Source: Kitasatospora humi (GTDB lineage Bacteria > Actinomycetota > Actinomycetes > Streptomycetales > Streptomycetaceae). Taken from it: a DNA stretch of 40,579 nucleotides. Of the stretch, positions 25,460-34,442 are shown in pieces. Numbering within the stretch: the stretch's first letter is position 1; each line of letters begins with the position of its first letter. The notes beneath the pieces are model-generated. The model made no database searches. It saw only the letters and a list, made by a program, of their open reading frames with translations, and had not been told where the DNA came from. The stretch spans positions 1 through 40,579 of the forward strand of contig NZ_JAJJPA010000053.1 in assembly GCF_020907985.1 (NCBI RefSeq). Reading direction: 5' to 3'. The position numbers and the translations under genes were made by a program.

Positions 25460-26461
25460 ATGACCGTCGAGAGCACCGCGATCGTCAGCCCGGGGCTGGA
25501 CCACGGGCTGCTCGGTCACGCCACCCGGCACCTGATCCACTGCCCGCCCTCCTGGGACCACCACCCGCTGGAGGCACCGAGCGGCGGTGAGCAGCGCTTC
25601 CTGCTCACCGGGGACGCACCGAGCACCCACCCGCTGTTCAACGACGGGCCAGGCCACTTCCACGACCCGCAGCTCGTCACCGAGGCGGTCCAGGAGGTCG
25701 GTGAGTTCATCGGGCAGCAGTACTTCGGTGTGCCCGCGGACCGGCCCGGCCTGTTCTACCGGGTCGACTTCGGCGTGACCGAGGTGGCCGCCTGGCGCGC
25801 CAGGCGCGGCGCGGCCCGGATGACCACCGAACTGCGGGCCACGGCCGCCAACACGGTCAACGGGGTGCCGCGCGGCTTGGACTTCCGGGTGGCGGTGTCG
25901 CTGGACGACGTGCCGTGCGCGACGGGCATCGCGAGCCTGGTCTTCGTGATGCCCGGGCTGCACCGCACCCAGGTGGCGCACAGCCGCTGGGCGGTGCGGG
26001 CCGTGCCCGAGCTGGCGGACGAGCCGGACGGCCCGGTCCGGCCGGTCGAACCCGGCGCGGTCGGCCGCGCCTCGGCGGCGAACGCGGTGGTGAGCGAGCC
26101 GAGCCGGTCCTCGCGGGGCCGGCTCAGCACCTGGATCATGCCGAGCCGCGACAACCCGGCCCTGGGCGCCACCCCGGACGGCCACCTGACCGGCACCCTG
26201 CTGCTGGAGTCCCTGCGGCAGGCCTCGGTGCTGACCGCAGGGCACGCCGCCGGCCTGGCCCCCGAGCGGGCCCTGCTGGCCTCCTGCGAGGTGCGCTTCC
26301 GCGACTACGCCGACGCGGAACTGCCGGTGCGCTGCGCGACCGTTCCCGGGCCCGGCGGGCGGGACGCGGCCGGGCGGCCGACCGTCCCGGTCACGCTGAC
26401 GCTGACCCAGAACCGGCGAACGGTGGCCGAGGCACGCACCACGGTGGTACAGGACTTCTGA
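25460..26461 (+). CDS. AfsA-family hotdog protein (gamma-butyrolactone biosynthesis)
   Basis: This 333-residue protein has two A-factor-biosynthesis hotdog domains. The first is at about 45-150 (THPLFNDGPGHFHDPQLVTE, then QEVGEFIGQQYF). The second is at about 200-330 (STWIMPSRDNPAL, then HLTGTLLLESLRQASVLTA). AfsA condenses a beta-ketoacyl thioester with dihydroxyacetone phosphate, the key step to gamma-butyrolactone signals. No ArpA-type TetR receptor or butenolide reductase is adjacent. A SARP regulator follows directly. ATG 25460 follows GTGAGGGAACCGTC. Some AfsA relatives serve in other pathways (AvaA/butenolide types), so the exact product is uncertain. Confidence 0.87.
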   Translation: MTVESTAIVSPGLDHGLLGHATRHLIHCPPSWDHHPLEAPSGGEQRFLLTGDAPSTHPLFNDGPGHFHDPQLVTEAVQEVGEFIGQQYFGVPADRPGLFYRVDFGVTEVAAWRARRGAARMTTELRATAANTVNGVPRGLDFRVAVSLDDVPCATGIASLVFVMPGLHRTQVAHSRWAVRAVPELADEPDGPVRPVEPGAVGRASAANAVVSEPSRSSRGRLSTWIMPSRDNPALGATPDGHLTGTLLLESLRQASVLTAGHAAGLAPERALLASCEVRFRDYADAELPVRCATVPGPGGRDAAGRPTVPVTLTLTQNRRTVAEARTTVVQDF

Positions 26462-26529
26462 TCCGGCGCCGGCCGGGCGGCGCGTCGCCGTCGACCGCCC
26501 GGCGGCAGAGAGCACGGGGGGTGGGCCCG

Positions 26530-29157
26530 GTGAGGTTCCGGATCCTGGGACCGATGGAGATCGAGGGCGGTGCGGGGCCCGGGGTCTCGCACACCCCGAA
26601 GGCCGCCAAGCTGCGGGCGCTCCTCGGCACCCTGCTGGTCCGCGCCAACCAGGTGGTGTCGGTCGAGAGCCTGGTCACCGAACTGTGGCAGGACGAGCCG
26701 CCCCGCACGGCCACCTCCACCCTGCACGTCTACGTCTCGCAACTGCGCAAGCTGCTGGCCACCGTCGACCCCGCCCGGGGCAGGGAGCTGCTGCGCACCC
26801 AGCCCCCGGGCTACCGGCTCGCCCTCGCCCCGGACCTGCTCGACCTGTCCGTGTTCGAGGGACTGCACCGGCTCGGCCGGGAGGCGCTGGCCGACGGCCG
26901 CTACCACGACGCCGCCGACCTCCAGAGCCGGGCCGTCGCGCTGCTGCGCGGCCCGCTGCTCTCCGACACCCCGCACGGACCGCTGCTCGAAGGAGCCGCC
27001 GCCCAACTCGCCGAGGCCGGCGCTGCCGCCCTGGACCAGCGGATCCGGGCCGACCTCCAACTCGGCCGCCACCACGAGCTGATCGCCGAGTTGCGGTCGC
27101 TGGCCACCCAACACCCGCTGCGCGAGGAGCTGCACGGCCACCTGATGCTGGCCCTGTACCGGGCCGGGCGGCAGGCGGAGGCACTGCAGGCCTTCGCCGC
27201 GCTGCGGAAGCTGCTGGTGGCCGAGCTGGCCGTCGAGCCCGGTCCGCCGCTGCAACGGCTGCACCGCCGGATCCTGGCCGGCGACCCGGGGCTGCTGCTC
27301 CCGGCCACCGGGCAGGGGGGCAGCGCGGCCGCTCGCAACGGCGCCGGCGGGACGGCGTCGCCCGGCGCACCGGCCGGTGCCGCGCTGCCCCCCGCCGATC
27401 CGGTCTTCACCGGCCGCGACACCGCCCTCGCCCGGGTCGAGGAACTGCTGCGACAGGCCCCGGCCGGGTCGTTCGTCGCGGTGACCGGGCAACCGGGCGT
27501 CGGCAAGACCGCGTTCGCCCTGGAGGCCGCTCACCGCAGCGGCCCGGCCTTCCCGGACGGCCGGCTCTTCCTGGACCTCCAGCCCGAGCCGGGACACCCG
27601 CTGCCCGCCACCAAGGCCATCTCCACGCTGCTCCGACGGCGCGGGGTGCGGCTGGCGCACGGCGCCGGGGCGGGCGAGCTCCGGGACGCCTGGCAGCAGC
27701 AACTGATGGGTCGTCAACTCCTCCTGGTGCTCGACAACGCCGACTCCGAGGCGCAACTGCGACCGCTGCTGCCGACCACCGCCGGGAGCAGCGCGATCGT
27801 CACCACCCGCCGGCTGCCCGCCGGGTTCGGGGGCATCCGGCCGGTGTTGCTGGACGCCCTCGACCCGGAGGAGGCCCGGCTGCTGTTCGCCGCGGCGGCG
27901 GGACCGGAGCGGGCGGCGGCCGAGCCCGCCGCCGTCCGCGAACTCCTGGAGCTGTGCGGTCGGCTGCCGCTCGCCATCCGGGTGGTGGCCGCTCAGTTGA
28001 CGGCCCGTCCGCACTGGAGCGCCGCCTCACTGGTGGACCGGCTGCGGGACGAGCGGTTCCGGCTCGGTGACCTCCACATCGGTGAACTCGACGCCCGCAC
28101 CCCGCTGTTGCGGGCGTACCGGGACGCCCGGCCCGAGCTGCGGCGGGCCTTCCGGCTGCTCGGGCTGCTGCCGGCCGGCCCGTTCGGCCGCGCGGCGGCA
28201 GGTGCGGTGCTGGGCCTGCCCCCCGCCGAGACCGCCCGGCTGCTGGACGGGCTGATCGAGGACCGGCTGCTGGTCGACGCCGACCGGGCCGGTCACCAAG
28301 TCCCGGAGCTGCTGCGGGTGCTGGCCGTCGAACGGCTCGACGAGGAGGAGAGCCCGCAGGACATCGGGGACGCGATCGAGCGGCTGTGCGAGGAGTACGC
28401 GCGCACGGCCGAGCAGGTCAGCGCCGTACTGACAGGCGCCCGGCCCGGCGGGGAGGAGCCGCCGGAGCCCGCCGGCTGGTTCACCAGAGAGCGGGACGCG
28501 CTCGTCGGCGCCGTCCGGCAGGCCCACCGGGCCGGCCGACTGACCGCCGCCGTACGGCTGGTGGCGGCGCTGGACGGCCACCTTGAGACGCATGCCGCCT
28601 GGGACGCCTGGGCCGAGACGCACGCACTCGCGCTGGACGCCGCCCGCCGCTGCGGTGACCGCGGGGCCGAGGTGCGCACGCTCCGCTCGCTCGGCGATCT
28701 GGCCTGGCAGCAACGGCGGTTGGAGGAGGCCGAGGAGCACTACGGGCTGGCCCGCCGGATCGCCGAGGAGACCGGCCAGCGGGCGGAGCTGAGCCGGGCC
28801 CTGGTCGGTCTGGCCGAACTGCGGATGGACACCGGGGACGGCGCCGCCGTCGAGGCCCTGCTCACCGCCGCGCTCGCCGCCGCCCCCGACCCGGCCGCCC
28901 CGCGGGCCCGGTTCGACGTGCTGCGCGCCCTCGGGTTCCACGCGCTGGCGGCCGGCGACCGCACCCGGGCGGGCACCCGCTTCACCGCCTGCCTGGACCT
29001 CGCCCGCACCCTCCGCGACCGCCGGCTGGAGTCGTTCGCCCGGCGCGCCCTGCGCACCGCCCGGTCCGGCCCCGGCCACCGCCTGGAGGTCCGCCCCGGC
29101 GTCTGGCGGCTGCCGGGCCCCGGCCGCAGCCCGGGCCGGCCCTTTAGCCGGGCTTAA
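26530..29157 (+). CDS. AfsR/SARP-family transcriptional activator
   Basis: This is an 875-residue SARP. The winged-helix Trans_reg_C domain is at about 1-95 (RFRILGPMEIEG, LRALLGTLLVRANQVVSVES, then PPRTATSTLHVYVSQLRKLL). The bacterial transcriptional activator domain (BTAD) is at about 100-245 and ends AELAVEPGPPLQRLHRRIL. An NB-ARC ATPase follows, with P-loop GQPGVGKTAF near 320 and LLLVLDNADSEAQL. The C-terminal third is TPR-like. SARPs activate antibiotic cluster genes. I chose GTG 26530 (MRFRILGP), 8 nt after a G-rich run. GTG 26521 is an alternative. It starts 68 bp after the AfsA-like gene, consistent with a signalling pair. Confidence 0.94.
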   Translation: MRFRILGPMEIEGGAGPGVSHTPKAAKLRALLGTLLVRANQVVSVESLVTELWQDEPPRTATSTLHVYVSQLRKLLATVDPARGRELLRTQPPGYRLALAPDLLDLSVFEGLHRLGREALADGRYHDAADLQSRAVALLRGPLLSDTPHGPLLEGAAAQLAEAGAAALDQRIRADLQLGRHHELIAELRSLATQHPLREELHGHLMLALYRAGRQAEALQAFAALRKLLVAELAVEPGPPLQRLHRRILAGDPGLLLPATGQGGSAAARNGAGGTASPGAPAGAALPPADPVFTGRDTALARVEELLRQAPAGSFVAVTGQPGVGKTAFALEAAHRSGPAFPDGRLFLDLQPEPGHPLPATKAISTLLRRRGVRLAHGAGAGELRDAWQQQLMGRQLLLVLDNADSEAQLRPLLPTTAGSSAIVTTRRLPAGFGGIRPVLLDALDPEEARLLFAAAAGPERAAAEPAAVRELLELCGRLPLAIRVVAAQLTARPHWSAASLVDRLRDERFRLGDLHIGELDARTPLLRAYRDARPELRRAFRLLGLLPAGPFGRAAAGAVLGLPPAETARLLDGLIEDRLLVDADRAGHQVPELLRVLAVERLDEEESPQDIGDAIERLCEEYARTAEQVSAVLTGARPGGEEPPEPAGWFTRERDALVGAVRQAHRAGRLTAAVRLVAALDGHLETHAAWDAWAETHALALDAARRCGDRGAEVRTLRSLGDLAWQQRRLEEAEEHYGLARRIAEETGQRAELSRALVGLAELRMDTGDGAAVEALLTAALAAAPDPAAPRARFDVLRALGFHALAAGDRTRAGTRFTACLDLARTLRDRRLESFARRALRTARSGPGHRLEVRPGVWRLPGPGRSPGRPFSRA

Positions 29158-29242
29158 GCCGCGGCGGCGAGGGTGGTACGACCAGGACCCTCGGCCGGAT
29201 CAGTGTCCGAGTGAACGGGGAACGACAGGACGGGGGCGGGCG

Positions 29243-31558
29243 ATGCCGGCAACACGAGAGGGGTGGCGGTCGGTCCGCGCCGCGCAGGTGCCGCCGCCAT
29301 TGGCCGCAGCGGCCCAGCTGATCGGACGCGAGCGCGAACTGCTCGCACTGGAAGCACGTTTGGCGGACCCGTCACTGCGGCTGCTCACCCTCACCGGGCC
29401 CGCGGGAGTGGGCAAGAGCCGGCTCGCCGCGGCGGCCGTGCCCGCGGCCGCCGGCTTCACCGCCGCCTGGTCGGTCGACCTGGCCGCCGCGCCCGGGGAG
29501 GGCCTGCCGGAAACCATCCGGCGGGAGGCCGCCGCCCTGCGGCTGGCCGACGACGGGAACGGCCGGCTGCTGCTGTGCCTGGAGACCTGCGACGGTCACG
29601 GGCGCGCACTCGCCACCGCCGTCGCCGAACTCCTCGCCGACCAGCCGGACCTGGTGGTGCTGGCGACCAGCAGGTCGCCCCTGGGGGTGTCGGGCGAGCG
29701 ACTGCTGCCGGTCCGTCCGCTCCCCGTGCCGGAGACCGGCGCGGCGCCCGAGGACGAGCCGGACGAACTGCTCCGGCTCCCCTCCGTCGCGCTGTTCGTC
29801 CGGCGGGCGCACGACATCGACCCCGGCTTCGCCCTGACCACGGAGAACGCCGCCGCCGTCGCCGGAATCTGCGTCCTGCTGGAAGGTCTGCCGCTCGCCC
29901 TGGAGTTGGCGGCCCGGCAGTTGCGGCTCCACTCGGCGCAGGCCCTGCTCGCCCGGCTGCGCCAGCGCGGCGCACTGCTCGGCGGCGGCCCGCTCGACGC
30001 ACCCGAGCGGCACCACTCGCTGACCGCGCTGGCCGCCTGGAGCCGGCAGGGGCTGCACCCCGACCACCACGCCCTGCTCGAACAACTCGCCGTCTTCGAG
30101 GGCGGATTCGGGCTCCCCATGGCCGAACGGGCCGCCCCGCCCGGGGGCGCCGACATCGAGGCGGCGCTGGAGGCCCTGCTGGACCGCCACCTGCTCACCG
30201 TGACCGGCAAGGAGGAGGGCGAGCCCCGGTTCGCGGTACCCGAGCCGATCCGCTCCGCCTGCCTGGCCGAACTGGCCGACACCGGCCGCACGGACGCGGC
30301 CAGGGACCGCCACGCCGAGGCGTACCGCCGGCTGCTCACCGCCGTGGAGCCGCGGCTCACCGGCAGCGAACAGGACCACTGGCTGCGCACGCTGGCCGGC
30401 GAGGGCGCCAACCTGTCCGCCGCGCTGCGACGGCTGCACGAGCGCGGTGACGCCGAGGGCGCCGCCGACCTGCTGCTGGCCTGCGGCCGACCGTGGCTGC
30501 TGTCCGGGCGACTGCGCGACGGCCGCGACTGGAGCGACCGGCTGGCAGCCGACCCGTCCCTGTCCGAGCCGCTGCGGGTCCGGCTGACCGATCTCGCCGG
30601 CTGCTTCGCGACCGCCCTCGGCGAGCCGGAGGCGGCGGTCCAGCGCCACCGCTCAGCCCTCGAAGCCGCCCGCCGGCTCGGCGACCGGCGGCAGGTCGCG
30701 GCCGTCTCCGCCCGGCTCGGCGCCGCCCTGCTGCGGCTCGGCGACCCCACCGCCGCCGAGGCCGCGCTCGCCCCCGCCCGCGAGGTGCTGGTCTCGCTGG
30801 GCGCCGCCCACCCGGCCGCCGAGGCCACCGTCGAACTGGCCCGGGTGCTGCGCGCCCGGGGCGAGCAGCGCAAGGCCGCCGCCCTGCTGGCCGAAGGCCT
30901 GGCCGCGCACCGCCGGCTGCGGCACAGCCAGGGCGTCGCCGACGCCCTGCGCGAGCTCGCGGCCGCTGCCGCGCAGGCGGGCGACGCGGCAGCGGCCGAC
31001 AGCGCGCTGCGGGAGAGTCTGCGAGTGGCCGACGAACTCGGCGAACGGACCGAACTGCCCGGCACCCTGGAGCAGTTCGCCCTGCTACTGGCCCACACCA
31101 CCACCCATCAGCAGCCCCGGGTGCTCCGGCTGCTCGCCGCCGCCGAAGCGCTGCGTCGGGGGCCCGGCAGCCGCCCGGACGAGGCGCGGCGGGCGGCGCT
31201 CGCGGAGACCACCGACCTGCTGCGCACCCGGCTGAGCCCGGCGGACTTCGCCACCGCCCGGGACGAGGGCCGCCGGCTCACCCCGGCCGGCGCGGTGCTG
31301 GAAGCGCTCGCCGCCCCCGCCCCCGCGATCGGGGCCGGGGCCGGTTGCGCGGAACCCGCCGAGCCCGCACGCCGACCGCTGACGCCCCGCCAGGTCCAGG
31401 TGGCGATGCTGATCGCCGAGGGGCTGACGAACCGGCAGATCGCGGTCCGGTTGAAGATCTCGGAGTGGACGGTGGTCAACCACGTCCGCGAGGTGATGCG
31501 CCGGCTCGGCTGCACCTCCCGGGTCCAGGTCGCCTGGTCGGTGGGCCGATGGCCGTGA
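29243..31558 (+). CDS. LuxR-type ATPase regulator (STAND-LuxR)
   Basis: The 771-residue regulator starts with an NB-ARC-like ATPase: LIGRERELLALEARL, then Walker A GPAGVGKSRL at about 51-60, LLLCLET as a Walker B-like strand, and GLPLALELAARQL. TPR-like repeats fill about 380-660. The LuxR HTH is at about 705-765 (LTPRQVQVAMLIAEGLTNRQI, then SEWTVVNHVREVMRRLGC). This layout is that of actinobacterial ATPase-LuxR regulators. The ATG follows ACGGGGGCGGGCG. Its 3' end overlaps the AMP-ligase homologue by 10 bp, implying translational coupling and a shared operon. Confidence 0.93.
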   Translation: MPATREGWRSVRAAQVPPPLAAAAQLIGRERELLALEARLADPSLRLLTLTGPAGVGKSRLAAAAVPAAAGFTAAWSVDLAAAPGEGLPETIRREAAALRLADDGNGRLLLCLETCDGHGRALATAVAELLADQPDLVVLATSRSPLGVSGERLLPVRPLPVPETGAAPEDEPDELLRLPSVALFVRRAHDIDPGFALTTENAAAVAGICVLLEGLPLALELAARQLRLHSAQALLARLRQRGALLGGGPLDAPERHHSLTALAAWSRQGLHPDHHALLEQLAVFEGGFGLPMAERAAPPGGADIEAALEALLDRHLLTVTGKEEGEPRFAVPEPIRSACLAELADTGRTDAARDRHAEAYRRLLTAVEPRLTGSEQDHWLRTLAGEGANLSAALRRLHERGDAEGAADLLLACGRPWLLSGRLRDGRDWSDRLAADPSLSEPLRVRLTDLAGCFATALGEPEAAVQRHRSALEAARRLGDRRQVAAVSARLGAALLRLGDPTAAEAALAPAREVLVSLGAAHPAAEATVELARVLRARGEQRKAAALLAEGLAAHRRLRHSQGVADALRELAAAAAQAGDAAAADSALRESLRVADELGERTELPGTLEQFALLLAHTTTHQQPRVLRLLAAAEALRRGPGSRPDEARRAALAETTDLLRTRLSPADFATARDEGRRLTPAGAVLEALAAPAPAIGAGAGCAEPAEPARRPLTPRQVQVAMLIAEGLTNRQIAVRLKISEWTVVNHVREVMRRLGCTSRVQVAWSVGRWP

Positions 31559-33309
31559 CCGGGAACCGGCAGCCCGACCGGTCCCCGCCGCCCGGACGGG
31601 CCCTGGCCCCCGAGGCGCTCGCCGCGATCCGCCCGCCCGACGACGTGGCCGCCCGGTTCCGCGCGGCCGGGTGGTGGCGCACCGAGACCTTTCTGCACGA
31701 CCTGTACCGGACGGCCGCGCTCGACCCCGAACGGACCGCGATCGTGGCCCACCGCCGCCACCGGGCCGCCGGGCACCGCACGGTGACCGTCAGCTACGCC
31801 CGCCTGGCGCACACCGTGGACCGGTTCGCGGCCGCGCTGCGCTCGCTCGGGCTGGCCGAGGGCGACCCGGTCGCCGTCCAGCTGCCCGGCTGGTGGGAGA
31901 CCGCCGCCCTGGTGCTGGCCTGCCTGCGGGCCGGCACCCCGGTCGTACCGGTGCTCCCGGGCGTGCGGGCGCACGCGTTGGAGCGGATCCTGGCCGCCTC
32001 CCAGGCCCGGGTCTGCGTGGTGCCCGACCGGTGGGAGGGCTTCGAGCACGCCCGGGCGCTGGCGGAGATGGCCCCGCGGCTGCCCTGGCTGCGCCAGCGG
32101 GTCGTGCTGGGCGACGCCGCGCCGACCGGGGCGCTGGACTTCGACGACTACTTCCGCCGGGTCCCGCACGAGCGCGGACGCCACGGCGCCGGCGCGTCCC
32201 CGGGCGCCGACCGGGCCGACCGGATCGGCCTGATGGTCACGGTGATGGGCCTGGGCGACCGCTACACCGCCGCCCTGCACACCCCCAACACCCTCTACGC
32301 GAACATCGTCCACCGCCGCCCGGCCGGGGGCCCGGGGCCGGAGCGCGGCGAGGTGATCTACTCCTCGCTGCCGCTCACCTCGCTGGCCTCACTGCTGTTC
32401 ACCGTGTACTGGCCGCTGGCGCTCGGTGGCACCGCCGTCTTCCAGGACGTCTGGGACCCGGGCACCTGCCTGGACCTGATGGCCGAGGCCGGGGTCACCC
32501 TGGCGTACGCGGGACCGGACCACTGGTCGGAGGTGCTGGCGGCGCAGCGGGAACGGCCCCGGCGGCTGGACGCGCTGAACCTGGCGCTCTCCGGCGGCCG
32601 CACCCGCACCTCCGCGCCGCTGCTGGCCGAGCTTCCGGCGGCCCTGGGCGCCCCGGTGCACGCGGTGTGGGGGTCGCCGGAGGTGGGCCTGGGCACGGTC
32701 GCCCGGGGCGAGACGCCGGCCGAGCGCGCCGGCGAGAGCGACGGGCGCCCGCTGCCGGGCCTGGAGGTCTCCGTCCTCCCGGCCGGCCCCTGCCCGGCCG
32801 GCGGGCGGCAGCCCGCTCCGCTCCTGGTGCGCGGGCCGTCGGTCGCCGCGGCGGTGTGGCGGCACGGCGACCCGGCCCCGGTCGTCGCGTGGGAGCAGGA
32901 CGGCTGGCTGGACACCGGCGACCTGGGCCGCGCGGACGGCCTCGGCGGGGTCCAGGTGCTGGCCCGGGCCGGTGAGCGGGTGGGCGGGATCTTCATGGTC
33001 CCGACGGCCGAAGTCGAGGAAGCCCTGCTGACCCATCCCCGGGTGGCGGAGGCGGCGGTCGTCGACTACCTGCACCAGGAGCACGGGGAGCTGCCCTGCG
33101 CGGTGGTCGTTCCGACGACGGAGGCGGAGCCGCCCGGCCTGGTCGAGTTGCGCGAGCACCTCGCCGCCCGGGGTGTCGGGCCGGGCTTCCTGCCCACCCG
33201 GCTGGAGCTGGCGCGGGCCCTGCCCAGGGACGACCGCGGGGGCGTCCGCAAGGAGGCCCTGCGCAGCTGGGTCAGCACACTGCGCCCAGGCACCCCGCGC
33301 ACGCTCTAG
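31549..33309 (+). CDS. AMP-binding (acyl-CoA/acyl-AMP ligase-like) protein with degenerate catalytic motifs
   Basis: This 586-residue ANL-superfamily protein resembles cyclohexanecarboxylate/benzoate-type CoA ligases at its N-terminus (AGWWRTETFLHDLYRTAALDPER). The A5 region is VWGSPEVG near 373, A7 is WLDTGDLGR near 453, and A8 is a modified GERVGGIFMVPTAEVEEAL. The phosphate-binding A3 loop, normally Ser/Thr/Gly-rich ending in PKG, is here VTVMGLGDRYTAALHT near 229-244. The A10 Lys (PxxxSGKxxR) is replaced in PRDDRGGVRKEAL near 558. Adenylation activity is therefore doubtful. It is translationally coupled to the LuxR gene (ATG 31549 lies inside it). Its stop overlaps the convergent polyprenyl-synthase homologue. 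Confidence 0.87.
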   Translation: MAVTGNRQPDRSPPPGRALAPEALAAIRPPDDVAARFRAAGWWRTETFLHDLYRTAALDPERTAIVAHRRHRAAGHRTVTVSYARLAHTVDRFAAALRSLGLAEGDPVAVQLPGWWETAALVLACLRAGTPVVPVLPGVRAHALERILAASQARVCVVPDRWEGFEHARALAEMAPRLPWLRQRVVLGDAAPTGALDFDDYFRRVPHERGRHGAGASPGADRADRIGLMVTVMGLGDRYTAALHTPNTLYANIVHRRPAGGPGPERGEVIYSSLPLTSLASLLFTVYWPLALGGTAVFQDVWDPGTCLDLMAEAGVTLAYAGPDHWSEVLAAQRERPRRLDALNLALSGGRTRTSAPLLAELPAALGAPVHAVWGSPEVGLGTVARGETPAERAGESDGRPLPGLEVSVLPAGPCPAGGRQPAPLLVRGPSVAAAVWRHGDPAPVVAWEQDGWLDTGDLGRADGLGGVQVLARAGERVGGIFMVPTAEVEEALLTHPRVAEAAVVDYLHQEHGELPCAVVVPTTEAEPPGLVELREHLAARGVGPGFLPTRLELARALPRDDRGGVRKEALRSWVSTLRPGTPRTL

Positions 33310-34256
33310 GCCGGGGCGGAGGCCAGGCGGACGGCCAGGGCGGTGAGTTCGGTGCGCCCGGCCGGGGAGACCGGGGCGGCGGCCAGAATCCGACGGGTGC
33401 GGTCGAGCAGGTGGCCGATGGTGCGCTCGGCGCGGGCGCGGTCCTCGGTGCCCAGCAGCAGCTCCCGCAGCAGGTCGCCGTACCAGTCGTGGTCCTCGCC
33501 GTCGAGGAACCCGCGCACCCGCCAGGCGGCGTGCAGCAGGCGGGCGTAGTCCTGGTAGGCCACCGCCAGGTCGCCGCGGCCCGCCAGGGCGGCGCCCATC
33601 AGCAGCGGGTGCTGGAGGGCGTACCAGCCGCTGGCGCAGCCGCGGGAGCAGCCGGTGAGGCAGCCGGAGGGCCACGGGTCGGCCAGGTAGCGGCTGGACA
33701 GCACGTGGTCGGCGTAGCTGCCGCCCAGTCGGCCGATCCGCAGGTCGTGCCAGACCTGCCGGGCGGCGTCGGGCAGGTCGGCGGCGAGCCGGTCGGCGAG
33801 GGCCGTCGCCAGGTCGCCGATCAGGGAGGCCATGCCGACGCCGAAACCCCGGGCGTCGCCGCCCCAGTCGTTGCGCTCGTGCTCGGCGGCGTGCCGGACG
33901 TGCAGGGTGGGGGCGCCGTGCCGCAGCAGGGTGTTCTCCCGGACGTCACGGCGGATCAGGTAGCAGGCGTCGAGGAGTTCGAGGGCCACTGCCGCGTCGA
34001 CGGCCGGCGTGGCCGCCGGGTCGCCGCCCGCCGCGAGGTAGCCGGTGAGCAGGGCGGTGGGCCGGATCCGCTCGCCGCCGGCGGTGACCAGGTCCGCCAG
34101 GGCCTCCACCATGCCCGCGGCCCGGGGCTCGACCGCCCGGCACCGGGCCTGCTCGGCGTGCAGCAGGCCGCTCAGCCGCTCCTCGACCCGGGCCGGCATG
34201 TCGGTGCGCGGCACCTCGGTCAGGACCGCCTCCGGCGGCATGGGCTGCGTCGTCAT
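33306..34256 (-). CDS. Polyprenyl-diphosphate-synthase-like protein with degenerate Asp-rich motifs
   Basis: This 316-residue trans-isoprenyl diphosphate synthase homologue has GGERIRP near 60, matching the usual GGKRIRP. The first Asp-rich region reads LIRRDVRENTLLRHGAPT near 97-114, where active enzymes have LIHDDxxDxxxxRRGxPT. DDxxD has thus become RDVRE. The second reads FLDGEDHDWYGD near 249-260 in place of xxDDLLDxxGD. Mg-diphosphate binding is probably weakened or lost. It has four extra Cys near SGCLTGCSRGC. ACGGAGACGCC precedes ATG 34256. It converges on the AMP-ligase homologue and shares a CTAG with it, and it lies downstream of the LAL gene on the same strand. Confidence 0.82.
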   Translation of the reverse strand: MTTQPMPPEAVLTEVPRTDMPARVEERLSGLLHAEQARCRAVEPRAAGMVEALADLVTAGGERIRPTALLTGYLAAGGDPAATPAVDAAVALELLDACYLIRRDVRENTLLRHGAPTLHVRHAAEHERNDWGGDARGFGVGMASLIGDLATALADRLAADLPDAARQVWHDLRIGRLGGSYADHVLSSRYLADPWPSGCLTGCSRGCASGWYALQHPLLMGAALAGRGDLAVAYQDYARLLHAAWRVRGFLDGEDHDWYGDLLRELLLGTEDRARAERTIGHLLDRTRRILAAAPVSPAGRTELTALAVRLASAPA

Positions 34257-34442
34257 GGCGTCTCCGTGGGTAGGCCCGGCATCGTACCGAGCCTCTCCGG
34301 CGGGCGGCCGGTTCGGCAACGTCGGCGGGCGCCGGCCCGGTGATCTCCCCGGCCGACGCATCGTGTCCGATGGATTCCTGCCACCCCCGGCGCCGTGCGT
34401 TCACCGCATTGCCAGACTCCTGTCATGCGGCTCGCCGAACCG

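Noticed and set aside
26530..31558. TTA codons marking bldA control in the SARP and LuxR genes
   Set aside because: I looked by eye and found no in-frame TTA. The TTTAG and TTAAG near the SARP end are out of frame or form the stop. This was not an exhaustive computed scan.
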